Assembly (NCBI RefSeq): GCF_026410405.1
Contig: NZ_JAPMLN010000001.1
Coordinates: forward strand, 290,501 to 354,500
Length of the DNA: 64,000 bases
Origin: Marinicella gelatinilytica
GTDB taxonomy: Bacteria > Pseudomonadota > Gammaproteobacteria > Xanthomonadales > Marinicellaceae
Reading direction: 5' to 3'
Each line of letters begins with the position of its first letter. Positions within the stretch are counted from its first letter, which is position 1. This document shows, in pieces, positions 9,204-19,054 of this stretch. The translations under genes were made by a program, and so were the position numbers. Below the pieces are notes generated by a model that was not told where the DNA came from, made no database searches, and saw only the letters and a list, made by a program, of their open reading frames with translations.

Positions 9204-11581
9204 GTTCTGATAACTGCATTTAGATTTTGCTCTAAAAAGGATACCCCTTTTTCCACCAGTTTGTCCACTTCTTTATCCTCCAAAGTCCGATTATTTGCTT
9301 GAAAAATCAGCGCGATGGCAAAACTTTTGTATCCTTTTTCAATATGCTCACCTTTATAAACATCAAATAACAATAATTGTCGCAAAACATCACTTTCTGC
9401 AGAGATGGTTTGTTCTATACCCTGTTTGACTGTTCGCCAGTCTAAGCTATCAGGTAATTGAAGCGACAAATCGCGTCGTGTGCTTGGAAATTTAGTATCG
9501 GCCTGCCATAAAGGTAACCGACGTTGTTTAATATGTTCCCAGTTTAATTGAGCCACATAAATAGGTGTTTTAATTTTTAAACTATGGGTTATTGATGGGT
9601 GAACTTGACCCATGTGACCAATACATTCATTTTCTATAAAAATTTCAGATTGTCTGCCGGGATGTAAAAAATCCAGCTTACTTACTTGATAGTTAATTTC
9701 ACCGGGTACTTGGGTGAGCAAAGAATCAACGTGACCTTTTAAATCAAAAAAATCGACTTGCCGGCTTGTATTGCCCCACTGTTCCGGTTGCACTTGACCG
9801 CATAAAGCCAAAATCAATACATCTTCTTGTTGCAATTCTTGATTGTCAACTTGATTAAAAACCTTACCCATTTCAAACATGGCCAGATCCAATTCACCAT
9901 GTGCGCGATTGGCTTGTACGTTGGACAAAATACCAGGTAATAAGTGGGTACGCATCACCGCCAGTTCTTTGTTTAAGGGGTTAGCCAAGGCGTAGGCTTG
10001 CGCGTCAAGATAGCTATTTGATAATTGTTTTTCAGCCACAAAAGCGTAATTGATAACTTCTTGAAAACCCATGGCCACCAAGTGTTTTTTGATAGTCATT
10101 GGCACCACTTGTTGCTCAGGTGCTATGTGGATAACATCATCACTGTGCATTAAATCGGCTGGCATTTGATCATAGCCAACCACTCGCACAACTTCTTCAA
10201 TCAAATCTTCAGCAATACTTAAATCAAATCGCCAACTGGGTGTTTTAATTGACCAACCAGACTGATGTCTGTCCACCTGAAAACCTAAATGTTCAAAAAT
10301 TTCTGTGACACGCTCAAAAGGCACCTCAAAACCCAATACCCGTTTAAGGTGACTGGCTTCCAAATGAATGGTTTGCTGCTCAGGTATATGAGACTCATCA
10401 CTTACTGTGGTGATTGGACCGGCTTGTCCACCACAAATTTCCAGGATTAAACCGGTGGCTCGTTCCATGGCTTGTTCTTGTAATTGCCAATCCACACCGC
10501 GTTCAAAACGCAGACTGGAATCAGTGTGCGTTCCTAAACGACGTGATTTACCCATAATCTGGGCAGCATCAAAATAGGCTGATTCAAGAATAATATCTTG
10601 GGTTTGTGGTTGCACGCCACTGTCCAGACCACCCATAACGCCGGCCACTGCCAATGCATTGTGCTCATCGGCAATCACCAAAAATGAATCATCTAAGACT
10701 GCTTCATTGCCATCTAACAGCATCAGCGTTTCTTTATCTTTAGCCATACGAACCACAATGCCGCCAGCAACTTTATCTCGATCAAATGCATGCATCGGTT
10801 GTCCAAGTTCCAACATCACATAGTTGGTCACATCGACCACGGGATGAATTGAGCGAATACCTGATTTTCTCAAGGCTTCTTTAAGCCATAACGGGGATTG
10901 TGCTTGGTTATTCAAACCGGTCAAAACACGACCACTATAGCGTGCGCAAGCTTGCGGTGATTTTATTTTTATGGTAACCGTGTCTTTAGTGGTTGCTGGT
11001 ACTGTCTCTATAGCCGGTTCGAAATATTCAAGGTTATTTAATGTAGCCAACTCTCGCGCCACACCACGAACACAAAAGCAATCGGCGCGATTAGGGGTTA
11101 AATCAATGTCAATAATATGATCATCAAGTTGTAAATAATCTCTCATTGACTTGCCGACCGGCGCATCGGCGGGTAATTCCATTAATCCAGATCCCTCTTC
11201 GCTCAATCCTAACTCAACTTCCGAGCACAACATCCCAGCAGATTCTTCACCGCGAAGTTTAGATTTTTTTATTTTAAAATCACCGGGCAAAATGGCGCCA
11301 ACTCGTGCCAGTGGCACTCTAATGCCGCTACGGGCATTAGGCGCTCCACAAACAATCTGTAGTTGCTTGTCTCCAGCATTTACTGAGCATATTTGTAATT
11401 TATCCGCATTAGGATGTGGCTTGCAATCAATGATTTCAGACACAACAACACCACTAAACTCACCACCGGCAGGTGTCACGTCATCAACCTCTAAACCCAG
11501 CATGGTTAATTGAGACACTGTCGTGTCAATGTCTTGCTTCAGGTCCACCCATTGATTTATCCACTGTTCACTTATTTTCAT
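9200..11581 (-). CDS. pheT: Phenylalanine--tRNA ligase subunit beta
   Basis: The 793-residue beta chain of the alpha2-beta2 enzyme charges tRNA-Phe. It has the N-terminal EMAP/tRNA-binding domain ([21 protein letters not shown]), the B3/B4 editing region, B5 ([21 protein letters not shown]), the pseudo-catalytic core and the C-terminal FDX-ACB domain ([20 protein letters not shown]). Length is normal. The start lies 3 nt after the pheS stop, so the two subunits are co-translated. Confidence 0.96.
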   Translation of the reverse strand: MKISEQWINQWVDLKQDIDTTVSQLTMLGLEVDDVTPAGGEFSGVVVSEIIDCKPHPNADKLQICSVNAGDKQLQIVCGAPNARSGIRVPLARVGAILPGDFKIKKSKLRGEESAGMLCSEVELGLSEEGSGLMELPADAPVGKSMRDYLQLDDHIIDIDLTPNRADCFCVRGVARELATLNNLEYFEPAIETVPATTKDTVTIKIKSPQACARYSGRVLTGLNNQAQSPLWLKEALRKSGIRSIHPVVDVTNYVMLELGQPMHAFDRDKVAGGIVVRMAKDKETLMLLDGNEAVLDDSFLVIADEHNALAVAGVMGGLDSGVQPQTQDIILESAYFDAAQIMGKSRRLGTHTDSSLRFERGVDWQLQEQAMERATGLILEICGGQAGPITTVSDESHIPEQQTIHLEASHLKRVLGFEVPFERVTEIFEHLGFQVDRHQSGWSIKTPSWRFDLSIAEDLIEEVVRVVGYDQMPADLMHSDDVIHIAPEQQVVPMTIKKHLVAMGFQEVINYAFVAEKQLSNSYLDAQAYALANPLNKELAVMRTHLLPGILSNVQANRAHGELDLAMFEMGKVFNQVDNQELQQEDVLILALCGQVQPEQWGNTSRQVDFFDLKGHVDSLLTQVPGEINYQVSKLDFLHPGRQSEIFIENECIGHMGQVHPSITHSLKIKTPIYVAQLNWEHIKQRRLPLWQADTKFPSTRRDLSLQLPDSLDWRTVKQGIEQTISAESDVLRQLLLFDVYKGEHIEKGYKSFAIALIFQANNRTLEDKEVDKLVEKGVSFLEQNLNAVIRT

Positions 11582-11584
11582 CCC

Positions 11585-12613
11585 TTAACCCCTAAATTGT
11601 TTTAAAAAACGTAAATCATTTTCAAAGAACTGGCGCAAATCTTGCACCCCGTAACGCAACATAGCAAAACGCTCAACACCTAAACCAAATGCAAAGCCGG
11701 TGTATTTGTCAGGGTTAATGCCACCAGCCTTTAAAACGTTAGGATGTACCATGCCACAACCCAAAACTTCTAACCAGCCTTCACTGCCGTCTTCTTTTTT
11801 CCAAGCCACATCAACTTCTGCTGAAGGTTCCGTAAAAGGAAAATAAGAAGGACGCAATCTGATCTCTAAATCATCTTCAAAAAAGGCGTTAACAAACTGA
11901 TTTAAAACACCTTTTAGAGCTGAGAATGTCACATCTTCGGTGATAACCAATCCTTCAATCTGGTGGAACATCGGGGTATGGGTTTGATCAGAATCACTGC
12001 GATAAACCTTACCGGGCGCAATAATCTTAATCGGTGGCTCCATGGTTTTCATGGCGCGTATTTGTACCGGTGATGTATGGGTTCGTAATAAGTGGCCATC
12101 CGGAAAATAGAAGGTGTCGTGCATGGCTCTGGCCGGATGATGTGGCGGGAAATTCAAAGCTTCAAAATTATGATAATCATCCTCAACCTCCGGTCCAGTC
12201 ACCACCTGAAAACCCACTTGTGAAAATAAATCGACGATACGTTCCATGGTTCGGGTCACAGGATGTAAACCACCCGTCATTCCCTGACGTCCGGGCAAGG
12301 TCACATCAATGGATTCAGCCATTAATCGCTGATTAAGTTCTGCAGCCATTAATTGTTCTTTGCGGCTTTGTATGGCTTTAAAGAGATTTTGTTTGGCTTC
12401 GTTGATGCTTTGTCCGGCTTGTTTACGCTCATCCGGCGGTAACTGTCCTAAATCTTTTAATGCCGTTGTAATAATTCCTTTTTTTCCGACAAATTGAACC
12501 CGCACTTCATCCAATGATTGCGTATTGTCGGCAGCATTCACTGACTTGATACCGTCTGATAATATTTTTTCCCAATGATTCACTTCACTTCTCTGGAGTT
12601 GAGGTAGCCACAT
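11585..12613 (-). CDS. pheS: Phenylalanine--tRNA ligase subunit alpha
   Basis: Catalytic chain of PheRS, up to 342 residues: N-terminal coiled coil, then the class II core with motif 2 ([21 protein letters not shown]) and motif 3 ([18 protein letters not shown]). The start is uncertain. ATG at 12613 gives a few extra residues compared with homologues. An in-frame GTG at 12583 has a purine-rich AGAGAAG before it. A strong terminator-like hairpin lies about 20 nt upstream of the ATG, which suggests control by attenuation or partial read-through from rplT. Confidence 0.95.
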   Translation of the reverse strand: MWLPQLQRSEVNHWEKILSDGIKSVNAADNTQSLDEVRVQFVGKKGIITTALKDLGQLPPDERKQAGQSINEAKQNLFKAIQSRKEQLMAAELNQRLMAESIDVTLPGRQGMTGGLHPVTRTMERIVDLFSQVGFQVVTGPEVEDDYHNFEALNFPPHHPARAMHDTFYFPDGHLLRTHTSPVQIRAMKTMEPPIKIIAPGKVYRSDSDQTHTPMFHQIEGLVITEDVTFSALKGVLNQFVNAFFEDDLEIRLRPSYFPFTEPSAEVDVAWKKEDGSEGWLEVLGCGMVHPNVLKAGGINPDKYTGFAFGLGVERFAMLRYGVQDLRQFFENDLRFLKQFRG

Positions 12614-12635
12614 TTAGTTGTGGTTATTAAATTGC

Positions 12636-12672
12636 AAAAAAAAGAGGAACCAGTGGCAACTGATTCCTCTTC
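12636..12672 (-). terminator. Terminator/attenuator between rplT and pheS
   Basis: On the minus strand AGAGGAA-t-CAGT pairs with ACTG-g-TTCCTCT around a TTGC-type loop and runs straight into eight T residues, so it is a canonical intrinsic terminator inside the operon. No Phe-rich leader peptide like E. coli pheM is visible between the rplT stop and the hairpin. Confidence 0.8.
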
Positions 12673-12705
12673 TCATCATTTTAACTCATGCCCTTAAGGC
12701 ATCAA

Positions 12706-13062
12706 TTATGACAAAGCAGCTTTGGCTTGTTCCACAACAGCAGCAAATCCAGCTTTATCATGAACCGCCATATCGGCTAAGATTTTACGATCTAAAGAGA
12801 TATCAGCTTTTTTCAAGCCATTAATAAATCGTGAATAACTTAAACCGTTAGTACGGGCACCCGCATTAATTCGGGTAATCCATAGTGCTCTGAAGGTTCT
12901 TTTGCGGTTACGACGGTCACGGTATGAATATTGACCGGCTTTAATAACCGCTTGTTTAGCCACACGGTAGGTTTTTCTACGCGCGTTGTAATAACCTTTG
13001 GCTAACTTAAGAATTTTTTTGTGTTTTTTACGGGCTTGTACGCCTCTTTTCACTCTGGCCAT
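12706..13062 (-). CDS. rplT: 50S ribosomal protein L20
   Basis: 118 residues, normal length, very basic. The long N-terminal extension ([30 protein letters not shown]) and the globular end with [13 protein letters not shown] match L20. In many bacteria L20 also represses its own operon by binding the rpmI leader. It follows rpmI at 13 nt. Confidence 0.97.
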   Translation of the reverse strand: MARVKRGVQARKKHKKILKLAKGYYNARRKTYRVAKQAVIKAGQYSYRDRRNRKRTFRALWITRINAGARTNGLSYSRFINGLKKADISLDRKILADMAVHDKAGFAAVVEQAKAALS

Positions 13063-13075
13063 AATCTAACTCCTT

Positions 13076-13273
13076 TTATTTAGCGTAAGGTAATAAGCGT
13101 TCAATCACAGGTGCATCTGATTCATGAACAAGACAGGTACCACGTAAATTACGTTTTCGTTTTTGACTCATTTTAGTCAAAATATGTGAGCGATAAGCTT
13201 GTTTACGCTTAAAACCGCCCGCGGTTTTCTTAAAGCGCTTAGCAGCGCCTTTTTTGGTTTTAATTTTAGGCAT
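13076..13273 (-). CDS. rpmI: 50S ribosomal protein L35
   Basis: 65 residues, normal length: [17 protein letters not shown] at the N-terminus and [12 protein letters not shown] in the middle are typical of L35. It lies between infC and rplT. The 152-nt spacer upstream (13274-13425) is longer than others in this operon and can form short hairpins, one place where L20 could act. Confidence 0.97.
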   Translation of the reverse strand: MPKIKTKKGAAKRFKKTAGGFKRKQAYRSHILTKMSQKRKRNLRGTCLVHESDAPVIERLLPYAK

Positions 13274-13425
13274 GATGCCTCCTTTAGTTTAAATTTTATA
13301 CTCCTGCAAGTTGCCGATTAAACGGCATTTCGGGGACTCGCAGGTCAGCTTCTTCTTTAATGTGTCTTCATGGCCACTTCTTTTTGCTGCGCAAAAAACC
13401 GTACTATGAAAACTTAAATGATTTG
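13274..13425 (-). promoter_or_regulatory. infC-rpmI spacer, possible L20 leader
   Basis: The 152-nt spacer holds a GCCG-attaaa-CGGC hairpin and a weak TTTTTGC-gca-GCAAAAA hairpin on the minus strand. In E. coli and Bacillus, L20 binds RNA ahead of rpmI to repress L35/L20 synthesis. The position fits such a site, but the sequence alone does not prove it. Confidence 0.35.
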
Positions 13426-13950
13426 TTACTTGTCCGGTTTTGGTGCCAGTAACATAATCATAAATCGACCTTCCATTTTCGCTGGTCGTTGCTCAACAAC
13501 CGCTTCATCCTGAACTTCTTCGACCACCCGATCCAACATTTGTGAACCGAGTTCTCGATGCGCTAATTCACGACCTCTGAACATAATGGTCACTTTGACC
13601 TTATTCCCTTGATCAATGAATTTTCGCAAATTCTTCATTTTGACTTGAAAATCGCCTTCATCTGTATTCGGCCTGAATTTGACCTCTTTCAGTTGAATTT
13701 TCTTTTGTTTTTTCTTGGACTGTTGGTTTTTTTTGGCTTGTTCAAACTTAAACTTGCCATAATCCATGATTTTACAAACCGGTGGTCTTGCTTTGGGTGA
13801 AATTTCCACCAAGTCTAAACCGGCTTCAGCAGCGAGTTTTCGCGCTTCATCGGTAGCCATAACACCAACCTGATCACCATTTTGGTCAATCAGTCTCACC
13901 TCAGGAATCTTAATTTGCTGATTCCTACGCACTTTTTCAGTTTTAGCGAT
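13426..13950 (-). CDS. infC: Translation initiation factor IF-3 (ATC start)
   Basis: IF-3 binds 30S and checks the start codon. The protein shows VRLIDQNGDQVGV, LDLVEISPKARPPVCKIMDYGKFKFEQ, KFRPNTDEGDFQVK and the C-terminal FRGRELAHRELG. The start is set at ATC (13950): a perfect AGGAGG stands 8 nt upstream, giving 174 residues, and the frame stops a few codons further up. A GTG seven codons in has no such site. A rare AUU/AUC start is the known basis of IF-3 self-repression, so this start is functionally sensible. Confidence 0.93.
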   Translation of the reverse strand: MAKTEKVRRNQQIKIPEVRLIDQNGDQVGVMATDEARKLAAEAGLDLVEISPKARPPVCKIMDYGKFKFEQAKKNQQSKKKQKKIQLKEVKFRPNTDEGDFQVKMKNLRKFIDQGNKVKVTIMFRGRELAHRELGSQMLDRVVEEVQDEAVVEQRPAKMEGRFMIMLLAPKPDK

Positions 13951-13971
13951 TAGTCAATCCTCCTAAAAAAT

Positions 13972-15879
13972 TTATAATTTATCTTTGATTTGAGTATTCA
14001 GTTTATCAATCAAAGCATTTAATGTCATCGAACCTAAATCGTCACCACTGTGCGTTCGCACGGTTACGGTTTGGTTTTCAAGTTCATTATTACCCACAAT
14101 AACCAGATAACTGGTCTTGTTTAATGTGTGTTGGCGAATTTTATAGCCGATCTTTTCGTTTCTCAAGTCATAATTGGCCCGAAACCCCTGATTTTTCAAA
14201 GTTTTGGCAATTTTTTCGGCATATTCGGACTGTTGGCCGGTAATATTAAGCACAACCACCTGTGTTGGCGCTAACCACAGAGGTAAATCTCCGGCATGGT
14301 GCTCAATCAAAATACCAATAAAACGTTCAAATGAACCCAGAATCGCACGGTGTAACATCACCGGTACTTTTCGCTCGCTGTCTTCATCGACATAACTGGC
14401 ATCTAGACGGCCCGGCATGGAAAAGTCCACCTGAATCGTGCCACACTGCCACACCCGTCCCAAACAATCTTTCAATGAAAACTCAATTTTAGGTCCGTAA
14501 AAGGCACCCTCACCCGGCAGCTCTTGCCAATCAATGTTTTTATCATCCAAGGCTTTGGCCAACGCCTGCTCTGATTTATCCCAGTCGGCATCACTGCCAA
14601 CGCGATTTTCAGGCCGTGTGGATAAACGATAAATAATATCAGTAAATCCAAAATCAGTGTACACCTCATGCAATAAATCAATAAACTCTGCCACTTCGCG
14701 AGCAATGTCTTTTTCTTCACAAAAAATATGTGCGTCGTCTTGTACGAAACCCCGTACCCGCATCAAGCCATGTAAAGCACCAGATGGCTCATTACGATGA
14801 CAAGAGCCAAACTCTGCCAGGCGAATTGGTAAATCACGGTATGATTTAAGACCTTGGTTAAAGACCTGAACATGACAGGGACAATTCATCGGTTTAATGG
14901 CAAACTGTCGACCTTCTGATGCCACCGAGAACATATCATCACCAAATTTATCGGCATGGCCGGAACGTTCCCACAAGCTATATTCAACAATCGATGGGGT
15001 ATTGATTTCTTGATAATCTCTTTGCGATAGTTTTTCTCGCATATACCCACGAACAGTTTGATAAATTGACCAGCCACGAGGATGCCAAAAAACCATACCC
15101 GGCGCTTCTTCTTGAAAATGGAACAAATCCATTTTTTTACCCAATTTACGGTGATCACGATTTTCCGCTTCTTCCAGACGGAACAAATATTGTTTTAAAT
15201 CCTTTTTATCGTGCCAGGCTGTACCATAAATACGCTGAAGCATGGCGTTGCGACTGTCACCCCGCCAGTAGGCACCGGCAACACTCATCAGCTTAAAAAC
15301 TTTTAATTTGCCTGTGTTTGGCACATGCGGACCTCGGCACAAATCAGTAAATTCGCCTTGACGATATAAAGACAAAGTTTCGTCAGCTGGAATATCACGG
15401 ATAATTTCGGCTTTATAGTGTTCACCTTTTTCTTCAAAAAAAGCAATCGCATCATCACGTGACATCTCAAAACGTTCAACCGGAAGCTTTTCTTTGACGA
15501 TGCTTTTCATTTCAGCAGTGATTTTGGCCAAATCCTCATCACTGAATGGTTCGTCAGTGGCAAAATCATAATAAAAGCCATTGTCAATCACTGGACCGAT
15601 GGTGACTTCAACTTCCGGAAATAATCGTTGAACCGCTTGCGCCATTAAGTGAGCAGCCGAATGACGTATCACTTCTAAACCTTCTTCTGACTGGCCGGTT
15701 ATGATGGTTAAATCACTGTCTTCAGCAATTTTATATGATAAATCAACCATTTGATTATTAACACGGGCAGCCAATGCCGCCTGCGCTAAACCTGGGCCGA
15801 TGTCTTCTGCCACTTCAGCAACAGTTAATGCTGATTCATATTGTCGTTGACTGCCATCAGCCAAGGTCACCGTAATCAT
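13972..15879 (-). CDS. thrS: Threonine--tRNA ligase
   Basis: Full-length (635 aa) ThrRS that charges and edits tRNA-Thr. It has an N-terminal TGS domain, the editing domain with [11 protein letters not shown], and a class II core with the zinc site around [13 protein letters not shown]. Motif 2 is [20 protein letters not shown], and the anticodon-binding domain ends the protein. It is the first gene of the operon. A TATAAT box lies about 65 nt upstream and the leader carries a 7-bp hairpin. Confidence 0.97.
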   Translation of the reverse strand: MITVTLADGSQRQYESALTVAEVAEDIGPGLAQAALAARVNNQMVDLSYKIAEDSDLTIITGQSEEGLEVIRHSAAHLMAQAVQRLFPEVEVTIGPVIDNGFYYDFATDEPFSDEDLAKITAEMKSIVKEKLPVERFEMSRDDAIAFFEEKGEHYKAEIIRDIPADETLSLYRQGEFTDLCRGPHVPNTGKLKVFKLMSVAGAYWRGDSRNAMLQRIYGTAWHDKKDLKQYLFRLEEAENRDHRKLGKKMDLFHFQEEAPGMVFWHPRGWSIYQTVRGYMREKLSQRDYQEINTPSIVEYSLWERSGHADKFGDDMFSVASEGRQFAIKPMNCPCHVQVFNQGLKSYRDLPIRLAEFGSCHRNEPSGALHGLMRVRGFVQDDAHIFCEEKDIAREVAEFIDLLHEVYTDFGFTDIIYRLSTRPENRVGSDADWDKSEQALAKALDDKNIDWQELPGEGAFYGPKIEFSLKDCLGRVWQCGTIQVDFSMPGRLDASYVDEDSERKVPVMLHRAILGSFERFIGILIEHHAGDLPLWLAPTQVVVLNITGQQSEYAEKIAKTLKNQGFRANYDLRNEKIGYKIRQHTLNKTSYLVIVGNNELENQTVTVRTHSGDDLGSMTLNALIDKLNTQIKDKL

Positions 15880-15900
15880 GATAATTTAAATCCACTTAAG

Positions 15901-15948
15901 CCAAAGACATTATGCTCTTTGGCGGTTTGTAAAAGGAGCGAGATTATA
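15901..15948 (-). promoter_or_regulatory. thrS promoter -10 box and leader hairpin
   Basis: A perfect TATAAT lies at 15943-15948 on the minus strand; the -35 is poor. Downstream in the leader CCAAAGA (minus strand, 15916-15922) pairs with TCTTTGG (15901-15907) around an 8-nt loop. Leader stem-loops in front of thrS serve as self-repression operators in E. coli; here that is inference from position. Confidence 0.45.
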
Positions 15949-15961
15949 ACACGTAATATTT

Positions 15962-16693
15962 CTATGAATTGGCACATATTTGTAAATACTGTTTAACCAC
16001 GATATCGACTCCCTGATAAAGGCTTTCGACGGTTAATGCATGGCCAATTGACACTTCTAAAATATGGGGTATAGTCAGAAATTCTGTTAAATTATTTAAA
16101 TCTAAGTCATGTCCAGCATTAACACCTAACCCCAAACTTGTTGCTAATTGTGCTGCTTCAAAATATTGTGCCCAAATATCATCATAATCTCCATCAGCAT
16201 AAGCATTTGCATAAGCTTCTGTATAGAGTTCTATGCGATCAACACCGGTTTTAGCCGCCAACTCGACTTGTTGACAATCAGGATCAAGAAAAATCGAACT
16301 TCGCACACCAATGGATTGTAACTGTTCGGCCAAAGTTTGAATACGATCAAAATGTTGGTGTAAATCCCAACCATGATCTGATGTCAATTGATTTGGTGAA
16401 TCAGGCACCAGTGTGCACTGATGAGGCCGGGTTGCCAGAATCAGCTGCAAAAAACGCTCATCAGGATACCCTTCGACATTGAGCTCAACGCCAGAAAAAG
16501 CGCCCACCAGTTCGCGTAAATCGTGTACATCTTGGTCTTTGGTATGACGCTGATCTTGTCGTGGATGTACCGTTAAGCCCTGAACACCCAGATCAATTAA
16601 ATGGCGTCCATAGGCCACCACTTGCGGATAATCGCGTCCTCGAGAATTCCTTAGTAAGGCAATTTTGTTTAAATTAACACTCAGTGCAGTCAT
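15962..16693 (-). CDS. pdxJ: Pyridoxine 5'-phosphate synthase
   Basis: Condenses 1-deoxyxylulose 5-phosphate with 3-amino-2-oxopropyl phosphate to make PNP, the last ring-forming step of vitamin B6 synthesis. The 243 residues show the TIM-barrel signature: LSVNLNKIALLRNSRG, LTVHPRQDQRHT (catalytic His and Arg), ELNVEGYP, CTLVPD, RIELYTEAYA and GLGVNAGHDL. Length is normal. It ends just ahead of the thrS promoter. It is not linked to era/recO as in enterics. Confidence 0.95.
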   Translation of the reverse strand: MTALSVNLNKIALLRNSRGRDYPQVVAYGRHLIDLGVQGLTVHPRQDQRHTKDQDVHDLRELVGAFSGVELNVEGYPDERFLQLILATRPHQCTLVPDSPNQLTSDHGWDLHQHFDRIQTLAEQLQSIGVRSSIFLDPDCQQVELAAKTGVDRIELYTEAYANAYADGDYDDIWAQYFEAAQLATSLGLGVNAGHDLDLNNLTEFLTIPHILEVSIGHALTVESLYQGVDIVVKQYLQICANS

Positions 16694-17024
16694 GACTGAT
16701 AAAGATTAATAGGTAAAAAACTGAATTTTAACGCATCTTGTCACAAGATGGCACTGATAGAGGTGAAATCACAGGAACTTAAAACGAAAAAAGGCGAGCA
16801 CAATACAGAGGGAAAACGTCAACCCACAAAACTCTGTATTGGCCCACCGCTTTTGGGTATGCATATAGATAACCCATTTTGGAGATTTTTATATTATACC
16901 TCCCCTAAAAGCTGTCACATTATGCGAAATGAGATAGTCAATGCGTACTCGCTTAAGGTGGAATCTATTGTACATATTTTTAACACCGTGCTAATATTGT
17001 GTACAAATATGCGCACAAAAAATT
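16694..17024. other. 331-bp divergent spacer
   Basis: It separates pdxJ (leftward) from the DUF6502-like gene (rightward). A 10-bp inverted repeat sits at 16801-16841 (listed separately). TTGTAC at about 16968 and TAATAT 18 bp further make a fair promoter for the rightward gene, flanked by two TGTACA-like direct repeats. Open frames across the spacer lack ribosome binding sites. Confidence 0.45.
16801..16841. repeat. 10-bp perfect inverted repeat
   Basis: CAATACAGAG (16801-16810) and CTCTGTATTG (16832-16841) pair perfectly around a 21-nt loop that itself contains GGG...CCC. There is no T run, so it is not a standard terminator. It could be an RNA structure in the pdxJ leader or a protein site. 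Confidence 0.45.
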
Positions 17025-17792
17025 ATGACAAACCCCCAAACCCACCTGGTCCAATTACAAAAAGCACTGATACCTGTGTCAAGAATGGTTATCAAGTTTG
17101 GACTACAATGCCATGAATTCAAAGACAATATTGAATTTGCTTACATCCAAGCGGCCAAAGAACTGCTCCATGAAGAACAACGACCCATCACCAGTCAAGC
17201 GATTGCCGTCAAAACCGGAATCGATCGGCGAAAAGTAGCAGAATACGTCCAACAAAAGGGCAACAGAAAAGGTTTTAACAAGATGGATTTGGTGATTTTA
17301 GCACTCCAAAAATGTAAAGCTGGCGGGCAAAAAAAACTGAGTTCAGCCCGCTTAAGCCAAATCATTGACAGCATTTATGGCCAACATATCCGTGCAAAGG
17401 CCATTATCACTGAATTGATTCAGGCCGAAATGATTACACCTGACAAATCACACTATCGCATCACTGACGTACTGCATCAGAAATTATCATTACAAGCTGA
17501 ACTGGCGGATGAAGTTGACATCACCACTCAGCGTTTATTTGAAACATTTTATAAGAAAATGTTCGGTGAAAATGATGTTTCATTAAATCAAAAAACTGTG
17601 CAGTCCAGCAAAATCCCGCCACGCAAACATGCAGAAGTTCATACTTTACTAAATCAACTATTAACAGATTTCCAAAATCAAGTTGAATCGGTATTAGATG
17701 AGTATGCCGTCAATGTCGCAGAAAACACCTACCCTAAAATAGGTATCAATCAGTTTCAATTTAGTGAAAACGCAGAGAAGCAACCGTCATAA
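17025..17792 (+). CDS. DUF6502-like protein with N-terminal HTH
   Basis: This 255-residue cytosolic protein has a middle region RPITSQAIAVKTGIDRRKVAEYVQQ that looks like a helix-turn-helix, preceded by FAYIQAAKELL. This pattern recalls the DUF6502 family, but the assignment rests on memory of the motif. The second half (about 100-255) is helical and unrecognised. DNA binding is a reasonable guess; no target is known. It runs tail to tail with tryptophan dioxygenase, overlapping by 6 nt. Confidence 0.6.
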   Translation: MTNPQTHLVQLQKALIPVSRMVIKFGLQCHEFKDNIEFAYIQAAKELLHEEQRPITSQAIAVKTGIDRRKVAEYVQQKGNRKGFNKMDLVILALQKCKAGGQKKLSSARLSQIIDSIYGQHIRAKAIITELIQAEMITPDKSHYRITDVLHQKLSLQAELADEVDITTQRLFETFYKKMFGENDVSLNQKTVQSSKIPPRKHAEVHTLLNQLLTDFQNQVESVLDEYAVNVAENTYPKIGINQFQFSENAEKQPS

Positions 17793-18635
17793 AGCTGTTC
17801 TTAATTTTAATAATTCAGGGAAAAAGGTTAAATCCAAGGCCTTTTTTAAAAAACCAACACCAGAGGAGCCACCACTACCGGTTTTGAAACCAATGATACG
17901 TTCCACTGTTTTCATGTGTCGAAATCGCCATAATTGAAAAGACTCTTCCACGTCAACCAACTGTTCACATAAGGCATATATGGACCAATGCTCTTCAGGA
18001 TACCTATAAACATCCACCAATGCATTCATGAGTGACTCATTGTATCGATGTGGTTGCCTATAATCTCGGTTAACCAATTCTTTATCAAGCGGGTAACCGT
18101 GATTGTATAAATAATGTATAAATACATCATAAATACTCGGTGATTCTAATACCTCCTGCAATACCTCTCTTGATTTGGAGCCTTCGGGAAAAACTGATAA
18201 CATTTTTTCATTTTTATTACCCAGTAAAAATTCAACCTGACGATATTGAACTGACTGAAAACCTGAAGCATTACCAAATACCCCACGAAATTGTACATAT
18301 TCACTGGGCGTAAGGGTTTCCAAAACCGCCCATTGTTCAAATAGTTGTTTTTGAATTTGTTTAACCCGTGCTAAAATCTTAGAAGCCTTACCCAAACGCT
18401 CTTCTTGAACCCACGCTATCGCTGCTTTTAGTTCATGAATAATCAATTTCATCCATAATTCAGAAGTCTGATGCTGGATAATAAACAGCATTTCATCATG
18501 ATGCTCGGGATTGCTTAGTGGTTTTTGTGCCGACAACAAACGATTCAAATATAAATAACCACCATAGTTTTTACGCTCAGATAAATCTAACTTAATGTCT
18601 GCTTCTAAATTTCTGATGTTATCATCTTGACTCAT
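17787..18635 (-). CDS. kynA: Tryptophan 2,3-dioxygenase
   Basis: This haem enzyme opens the tryptophan indole ring to N-formylkynurenine, the first step of the kynurenine route. The 282 residues carry the substrate pocket LFIIQHQTSELWMKL, YVQFRGVFGNASGFQS, and the proximal haem histidine in WRFRHMKTVERIIG. The loop usually written GTGGSSG is GSGGSSG here, a conservative Thr-to-Ser change at a residue that contacts substrate. No other kynurenine genes are adjacent, so the route must be completed elsewhere or the enzyme acts alone. Confidence 0.95.
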   Translation of the reverse strand: MSQDDNIRNLEADIKLDLSERKNYGGYLYLNRLLSAQKPLSNPEHHDEMLFIIQHQTSELWMKLIIHELKAAIAWVQEERLGKASKILARVKQIQKQLFEQWAVLETLTPSEYVQFRGVFGNASGFQSVQYRQVEFLLGNKNEKMLSVFPEGSKSREVLQEVLESPSIYDVFIHYLYNHGYPLDKELVNRDYRQPHRYNESLMNALVDVYRYPEEHWSIYALCEQLVDVEESFQLWRFRHMKTVERIIGFKTGSGGSSGVGFLKKALDLTFFPELLKLRTAL

Positions 18636-19054
18636 TTCTATACCTAATAATTAATGTAAGGCGTTATTGTAGAATCTTGATAACGATTTCGCATTGTTTC
18701 ATATCAAAATCTCACCATTAAAGCGATAAAATAATTATCATCATTACTAATAGCGACCTTTTGTGATTGTTCATCTTCTAAATCAGTGACAATGTGCCAA
18801 TATATAAAACACTGCACCAGCTTACTTTATTATTTAGTGTGATTAACTTATAATACACTCCGCAAAAAAGGTTGCAAACAACAACCACTATTTATAATGT
18901 ATGGCCCTCATAACAGGACGATTTAACAACCGACAATATGTCGGTTTAATAACCCGGGCCTGCTATCTGCCAGCAGAACTTCTTAGATAATAGCTATGCT
19001 ATTCAAATTTGGCTGGTTAGATGATAACCAATCCAACATATTCGGAGAGTGAAA
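18636..19054 (+). promoter_or_regulatory. Promoter region and hairpin-rich leader of the 2-oxoacid dehydrogenase operon
   Basis: Two TATAAT boxes occur (18849-18854 and 18893-18898), each with only a weak -35. Between the second box and the start codon at 19055 four hairpins follow in series. They are AACCGAC-aatat-GTCGGTT (18928-18946), CTGCT-(7)-AGCAG (18960-18976), AATAGC-tat-GCTATT (18989-19003), and TTGG-ct-GGTTA-(5)-TAACC-aat-CCAA (19009-19036). The last ends 7 nt before the GGAG ribosome site. From 18636 to about 18840 nothing specific is seen besides the start region of kynA on the other strand. Confidence 0.5.

Noticed and set aside
16748..17116. 122-codon plus-strand frame between pdxJ and the DUF6502-like gene
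   Set aside because: No ribosome site, odd composition, overlaps the real gene start in another frame and contains the inverted repeat.
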